Positions 61,501-64,000 of a DNA stretch of 64,000 nucleotides are shown one piece after another. Each line of letters begins with the position of its first letter. Positions within the stretch are counted from its first letter, which is position 1. Source of the DNA: Eremothecium cymbalariae DBVPG#7215 (taxonomy: Eukaryota > Ascomycota > Saccharomycetes > Saccharomycetales > Saccharomycetaceae); assembly GCF_000235365.1 (NCBI RefSeq), contig NC_016456.1:248001-312000 (forward strand). The letters run 5' to 3'. The notes under the pieces are model-generated. The model did no database searches. It saw only the letters and a program-made list of their open reading frames with translations, and was not told where the DNA came from. Both the position numbers and the translations under genes were made by a program.

Positions 61501-62847
61501 AAGTAAAGCTTTTACACCATCTCTTATTTCATTTATGTTATCTAGAAGTGGCTCAATCTCGTTCAGTAACACCGCATTTTGAGATTGGACAAGAAACTTA
61601 CCAGCAGCAGATAATAGCTTCTCTAACGGTTTCCTACTCTCAATTAGGGTGTCCATGGAATTACTCTTAACCTCCCGAGGCTCATTGTTTAAAACATCAG
61701 CAAAATAGTTGAAGGGAACCCAACCACGTTTTCTCGAATCGACTAACGTCACTTCACCCCACCCGGATTCGTCCACCGTGTGCACAAATGCGAGTTCATT
61801 CTTGGAAAATGATAAGCATATATTAATGTCTTCTTTGTTGTCTAAGGTTTCAGCGTTAAAGGAATGAATGGAAATAATGAACAAATATGTCAGATTTTCA
61901 GCACTGATACGTAACTCAGAGCTGCTTGTTGAAGTGTATTTGCTAGCAGCTGAAATTCTTGCCGCAAAATTCTTGGAACTCTGTGGCCTTTCGCTTACCA
62001 ACGTTTTATAGGTAGTATCACCCTCACTTGAAAAATGATCGTTCGCCAGAGTAGATTCATTTTCTTCGAGATATCTGTCCACACTTCGATAGTCTGTTGG
62101 TCTAGGCAAATTAGGCTGTTTCAGTTGGAGTTTTGAGGAAATGCCAGAAATATTTTCCCCCGGCAGAACCAGACTAGTCTTCCGCGTAGACACATCAATA
62201 TATTCTTTACGTTTTGGAGAATGTAAATCTGAATTAAATGATATTTGAATTTTTTTCGTTGTTGATATGGGCGAACCCGAAGAAACGTCGCCCTCATCGG
62301 AAACGCTATCATCAACAGTTAAGATCCCCAGACCATTCAGATAACGCTGCGATACTGCAGGAGGATTTACATTTGATGTAGGAGTTAGAACATGTTCCTT
62401 TGTGACTTTTAGAGTCCGATCATTCGAAGCATCGAGTTGAAAAATTCCGTTTTTAACTGCGGAATGGATGGTCGGGGTTTTCATAGGATCATTGCCAGTA
62501 GCTACAGACTCACCTAATGTTAAATATTTATGCTGAACTTTTGGTGAACCTTCAAGGTTATCATCAGAACCCGCAGTATGATAACTGTCGGTGGTGTTTA
62601 ATGTTTTCATTGAAGAAGTTTCTGAAAACTCACGCAACTTCATTTCAAACATCTTCACTTTCCTAGATCTATCCTCCATTAAGTTACCCATAGATCGAGT
62701 CCTTGAACTAGTCGGATGTAAGCTCAGCGGTTGAGTAGGTGATATTTCGTAACATTTGTCCAGGTCTTTGTGTTTATCACCGTGCTGCTTCTGTGCTTCA
62801 TGTGGCATTTTTTGATCAATACCTATATTTGAGGAGGGCAAATCCAT
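58516..62847 (-). CDS. BUD5: Bud5-type Ras-family GEF with SH3 domain
   Basis: Guanine nucleotide exchange factor with SH3, RasGEF-N and CDC25-like catalytic domains, assigned to Bud5 (activator of the bud-site GTPase Rsr1) because YCR038C follows the PHO87 gene on the same strand. The SH3 lies at about residues 325-388 (SFSKNELAFVH, GWGEVTLVDSRKRGWVPFNYF). RasGEF-N is at about 860-1010 and the catalytic domain at about 1115-1430, with THRVERLKNWLRIALSALYF and PVVPFFNLFLQDITFINEGN. It ends RLVPPAD. At 1,443 residues it is more than twice S. cerevisiae Bud5 (642) and nearer Cdc25 (1,589) in size, so Cdc25 is the rival name; position favours Bud5. Confidence 0.82.
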   Translation of the reverse strand: MDLPSSNIGIDQKMPHEAQKQHGDKHKDLDKCYEISPTQPLSLHPTSSRTRSMGNLMEDRSRKVKMFEMKLREFSETSSMKTLNTTDSYHTAGSDDNLEGSPKVQHKYLTLGESVATGNDPMKTPTIHSAVKNGIFQLDASNDRTLKVTKEHVLTPTSNVNPPAVSQRYLNGLGILTVDDSVSDEGDVSSGSPISTTKKIQISFNSDLHSPKRKEYIDVSTRKTSLVLPGENISGISSKLQLKQPNLPRPTDYRSVDRYLEENESTLANDHFSSEGDTTYKTLVSERPQSSKNFAARISAASKYTSTSSSELRISAENLTYLFIISIHSFNAETLDNKEDINICLSFSKNELAFVHTVDESGWGEVTLVDSRKRGWVPFNYFADVLNNEPREVKSNSMDTLIESRKPLEKLLSAAGKFLVQSQNAVLLNEIEPLLDNINEIRDGVKALLEGTNCVSRSNDLVKSKPSIRSYRKKLLGDWYNLMLKADHYKKSVDSEKVLLLEHMVYAVLSRSFSFFNTWAREKRTYDLEKASMSALTDNNNNCLNIQESQSSSSRSIPRHRRKSPVNKESAKLNSGQLIHYLRQPPYAISRLNEIHELLFSYIGLILGRLDMIEHNSAGCEVFELLVHQIILLLRELLYISKACSLIIQTRYNSAYENNLDHNLDPLLSLVSELVSCIKVFVTDTINETYETSQLVVKDEVYRYTPEGAHLVVIISKMNRLISNAISGCKSYLKLIGDFQLESERQYPNFEKMRMNSSQFIERCSKGLLKNLNKNNSFLSYVKENEATLKRSPSYSRHLARFSSVRSGTDGVSLSVNGSQFLQEFLPECQDFHKEPEFIPYNAEDSFYEQDNLDVINNKDLMKNEMLFDNAGNLVGASFRATVFVLTNEMEYENEFLLSTFLLNYKSFGSSSALVEALVARFDIADISAKFEARESNGQYSSRSARLKSRRRRVCKVFRTWMQSFWDFKNDYMFLATMINFFNEGVIIKLPAESKELMEIAARLCSIAPSMDGMFMEDNIQLNPILIIPGNRGSIFSTMSNSSRSSVTSVDEKFIEEYELTKLPSSSHSSLSLPLPLLNTGAASLISKRELSEINKLVSQYDDLVLTPISQAYDDITQKLNLDMAISLWDALITNSKPQKIPEDSLIGQFNITDYSSLEISKQLTIIESAMYLTIKPFELLNEDFSTQNKLGYKSPSHFQTILNFTNLLSQYVVESIVGPNIPPTHRVERLKNWLRIALSALYFRNFNSVASIITSLQSHTISRLSILWETLSQKDLDLFEYLSKIIHPNNNYKVYRTKLKRLVEDYSPTDVMETKSRVPVVPFFNLFLQDITFINEGNSTFRNPESFRPHKIVNIDKYFKITKTISTVQFFQVPYDTEKKSVFGKRDSIFNMSGEVDDSRRIEPMPVLQEFILYELFRINTLYAANHDRGYELSLRLVPPAD

Positions 62848-63718
62848 TATTCTTGTGTTTTAATTATATATAGCAATTCTCAGTCAAAACTGTAATCAAC
62901 TGAACGACCTTCTTAAGTGAAATTATAATCCGACAACTGAGATGATAGTTGGACGTACTTTACCCAATGGTAATCCTAAAACTAACGTTTTTGTGTAGCA
63001 ATTGGAAATGAAACCGTGATTGTCGTCCAAGTACTATAATAGTACTTCGTTATATCTTAATATTATTAGCAATCCTTATATTAGCAAATTATCCTTAAAA
63101 TTGTATCAAGGACCTATTTCTTCTCTCCCTATCTTCCCAAACTCCTCCGTTTAATTTTTAGCAATCCGTTGTTTCTAACGATTCTTACAACTGAAATAAC
63201 AAAATAAAAACGATAAATTACTGATTATAATGTGTAGCCTCAACTGCCAGTTAAAGTGACAACTATTAATTATAATTAACTCTCCGTTCTCTAGAACTGT
63301 TGATTGATGATTAAAGTTAAGAGACGAAGAAAGATTTTGACAAAATCAGCTTTCAAGAACATATCCTTATGTTGGTTGCGAGTAATACTTCAAATTTTGA
63401 ATAGCTTCCTTTTCAGGTAAGAAACTCAATCGAGCGCGACACGAAACCTTAGACCTGATGACATAAGTATAATCTGATTTCTTAAACAATATTGTTAGAT
63501 CTAGTTTTTAACATTTACGATATACGATTGTAAAATGAAACAAAGTGCACGCCAAAAGGGCCGAGGTTCACTATCCATATCAGCGATTAGTTCGAGCACC
63601 ACGGTTGGATTACTCGAATAGTATAAGGTGAATTAGTTTTTTCAAATATATATTTCGTTGCAGAATAGAGTGAAGCTACAGAAAAAGAAAACAAAATATT
63701 TCTCTTATTTATTTTATT
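62848..63718. promoter_or_regulatory. BUD5 upstream region
   Basis: An 871-bp AT-rich spacer. It has a perfect palindrome AAGTACTAT-a-ATAGTACTT at 63029-63047, about 180 bp before BUD5. No mating-type gene is present, although S. cerevisiae MAT lies directly beside BUD5. No coding frame is supported. Confidence 0.6.
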
Positions 63719-64000
63719 CTACTCCTTTTTCACTTCTTGAATGATTTTCAAGCCTTGTAATCTTTGTTCGTAGAGGGTTGCAAGTCTAGAAACTTTATTT
63801 CCTGATGGTATATCGGAGTAACCATTTGGTGAAAACTTTATAGTTGCAGTACTTTTCCGAGATTTGAGTTTCTTTTTTTTAATTCTTGATCAAATGTTTG
63901 TATTTTTTCGTTCTTTTCGAAGGCCAGATGTTTAATGTCGTCGACCAGGACGATTGGATCTACATTACTAGAATGTTCATCCATGATGACACTGTCCGTT
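63719..64000 (-). CDS. C-terminal end of an unidentified gene, partial, with an A8 frameshift
   Basis: On the minus strand a frame enters from the right edge without a stop and passes MDEHSSNVDPIVLVDDIKHL. Just after FDQELKK it meets a run of eight A (plus-strand T8 at 63873-63880), then soon stops. One extra A, or a -1 shift, continues as LKSRKSTATIKFSPNGYSDI and PSGNKVSRLATLYEQRLQGL to a stop at 63719. The lysine-rich, helical C-terminus is not one I recognise. By position and strand, TAF2 (YCR042C side) or ECM25 (YJL201W side) are candidates; neither is supported by sequence. It could instead be a short protein starting at the ATG at 63984. Confidence 0.6.

Overview
This window is nuclear DNA from a budding yeast of the Saccharomycetaceae. 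It is gene-dense, about 40% GC, and mostly single-exon. The few introns have GTATGT or GTACGT donors and TACTAAC-type branch points. Nearly every protein has a clear Saccharomyces cerevisiae counterpart. Gene order interleaves two S. cerevisiae regions that are paralogous after the whole-genome duplication: YJL177W-YJL200C (chromosome X) and YCR028C-A to YCR038C (chromosome III), with YKL179C/YKL180W at the left end. Strand assignments agree throughout. This is the order expected of a lineage that split before the duplication (Kluyveromyces, Lachancea, Eremothecium, Zygosaccharomyces or Torulaspora type). I cannot name the species.

Layout: COY1, RPL17, ATG27, PFD1, ATP12, a YJL181W-like gene, MNN11 and GON7 (1-12.7 kb); RIM1 with two introns, an ATG36-position gene, SYP1, MNN5 and SWE1 (13.3-23.6 kb); a ribosomal protein cluster RPL39/RPS22/RPS14 (24.6-27.4 kb); SOP4, BPH1, CDC6 and SNT1 (28.2-43.5 kb); an ELO-family elongase, RRP43, RBK1, UBP12, a PHO87/PHO90 transporter, ACO2 and BUD5 (43.9-62.8 kb); and the C-terminal end of one more gene running off the right edge. 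I recognised no tRNA, snoRNA, transposon, centromere or CRISPR array.

The genes are housekeeping: ribosomal proteins, Golgi mannosylation (MNN11, MNN5), Golgi/vacuole membrane traffic (COY1, ATG27, BPH1), cell cycle and polarity (CDC6, SWE1, BUD5, SYP1), chromatin (SNT1), RNA decay (RRP43) and metabolism (ACO2, RBK1, elongase, phosphate uptake). The regulatory DNA is readable in places: paired Rap1-type sites at all three ribosomal promoter regions, an MBF site before CDC6, an SBF-like site before SWE1, and a palindromic Lys14-type element before ACO2.

Two things stand out. First, five conserved genes (COY1, RPL17, ATG27, BPH1 and the right-edge gene) are each broken by a single-base frameshift, three of them at runs of eight A; base-level assembly errors are the most economical explanation. 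Second, several intergenic regions carry perfect inverted repeats, the strongest being 23-bp arms in a GC-rich patch between RPL39 and RPS22. I found no clearly new multi-gene system.
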